5,692 bases of DNA from JAJKIV01 sp036274195 (GTDB lineage: Bacteria; Gemmatimonadota; Gemmatimonadetes; Gemmatimonadales; Gemmatimonadaceae): the NCBI GenBank assembly GCA_036274195.1, contig DASUGD010000170.1, forward strand, positions 1-5,692, given 5' to 3'. Within the stretch, counting starts at the first letter, position 1. Each line of letters starts with the position of its first letter. This document shows positions 5,526-5,692 of the stretch, in pieces. Position numbers and translations under genes: made by a program. The notes under the pieces were generated by a model. It did no database searches, was not told where the DNA came from, and saw only the letters and a program-made list of their open reading frames with translations.

Positions 5526-5560
5526 CTGGGGACTGGGGACTGGGGGCTGGCGACTGCAGG
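5526..5560 (-). repeat. Degenerating heptamer leader upstream of the HD gene
   Basis: Units CTGGGGA (5526, 5533), CTGGGGG (5540), CTGGCGA (5547) and CTGCAGG (5554) keep a strict 7-bp step while the sequence drifts. On the minus strand the fourth unit is TCGCCAG, a rotation of the AGTCGCC heptamer before the ABC exporter, in the same orientation relative to its gene. CTGGGGA is a near or identical class to the ACTGGGG/CCCCAGT heptamers described in filamentous cyanobacteria (STRR sequences). Confidence 0.8.
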
Positions 5561-5562
5561 GA

Positions 5563-5582
5563 CTAGCAGGCTGCTGAAAAAT
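5563..5582. other. Possible insertion-sequence end motif
   Basis: The stretch CTAGCAGGCTGCTGAAAAAT contains the odd palindrome AGCAG-G-CTGCT and an A-run. It resembles terminal sequences (TTTTTCAGCAGCCTGCTA on the other strand) that I recall at the ends of some transposable elements. On the minus strand a frame is open from the window edge to a TAG inside this motif (5565-5563), which could be a transposase C-terminus, but fewer than 45 codons are visible and none is diagnostic. This rests on memory of a motif, not on a match that was run. Confidence 0.3.
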
Positions 5583-5617
5583 GGCGGAAATGTGAGGCGC
5601 GAATTGCCGGTGGTCGC

Positions 5618-5643
5618 CGCCGACGGGCGAGGTGCCCGCGGCG
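5618..5643. other. Strong GC hairpin near the right edge
   Basis: CGCCG-A-CGGGC (5618-5628) pairs with GCCCG-CGGCG (5634-5643) around the loop GAGGT, forming a 10-bp stem with one bulged A. No T-tract follows on either strand. It lies in the 178-nt right-hand region where no gene is recognised. It may belong to a neighbouring element that begins at the motif at 5563. Confidence 0.4.
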
Positions 5644-5692
5644 CGCCCGCGTTAGGTCGGCGGGCTGGTCACTCAGGTGCACACCCCGACCC

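Noticed and set aside
4822..5577. Plus-strand frame of 251 codons opposite the HD gene
   Set aside because: Antisense shadow; the minus strand holds an intact HD protein with all metal ligands.
5416..5656. Integron attC-like pair (CCTAAC at 5416, GTTAGGT at 5651)
   Set aside because: The core-like heptamers are about 235 bp apart, one lies inside the HD coding sequence, and there is no internal attC symmetry or integrase.

Overview
This is a GC-rich bacterial chromosomal window with compact genes and many short intergenic repeats. Arrays of 7-bp units, some in inverted pairs, together with GC-rich third codon positions, suggest a soil- or sediment-type lineage such as Acidobacteriota (Vicinamibacteria-like) or Gemmatimonadota. 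The sequence alone does not decide between these, and similar heptamer tails also occur in Xanthomonadaceae. No rRNA, tRNA or CRISPR array was seen, and no complete insertion sequence.

Layout. (i) 1-496, minus strand: two tandem small membrane proteins of the GlsB/YeaQ/YmgE family. The downstream one is cut by the window edge, and a GC-rich hairpin lies between them. (ii) 497-752: a divergent intergenic region with a 13-bp palindrome, a GAGGACT array, a perfect 15-bp inverted repeat and an AGTCGCC array ending 3 nt before the next gene. (iii) 753-2618, plus strand: a half-size ABC exporter, whose linker between membrane and ATPase domains is encoded by a second copy of the inverted-repeat element seen in (ii). 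(iv) 2776-4219, plus strand: a three-gene cluster of a divergent FHA-domain protein, a PP2C-type Ser/Thr phosphatase whose start overlaps the FHA stop by 1 nt, and a 64-residue helical protein of unknown function. (v) 4187-4297: a perfect 30-bp inverted repeat made of GGGAATC heptamers, encoding the tail of the small protein on one side and of the convergent gene on the other. (vi) 4243-5514, minus strand: an HD-domain phosphohydrolase related to SAMHD1-type dNTPases. (vii) 5515-5692: a degenerate heptamer leader, a short motif resembling an insertion-sequence end, and a strong hairpin.

Functionally, FHA plus PP2C points to Ser/Thr phospho-signalling, but the FHA protein has lost two hallmark residues and may be decaying. 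The ABC exporter and the HD hydrolase look like independent housekeeping or accessory genes. No new multi-gene system is evident. The most unusual signal is the 7-bp repeat architecture: several different heptamers share unit length, keep a fixed orientation relative to genes, form inverted pairs, and have been absorbed into three coding sequences.
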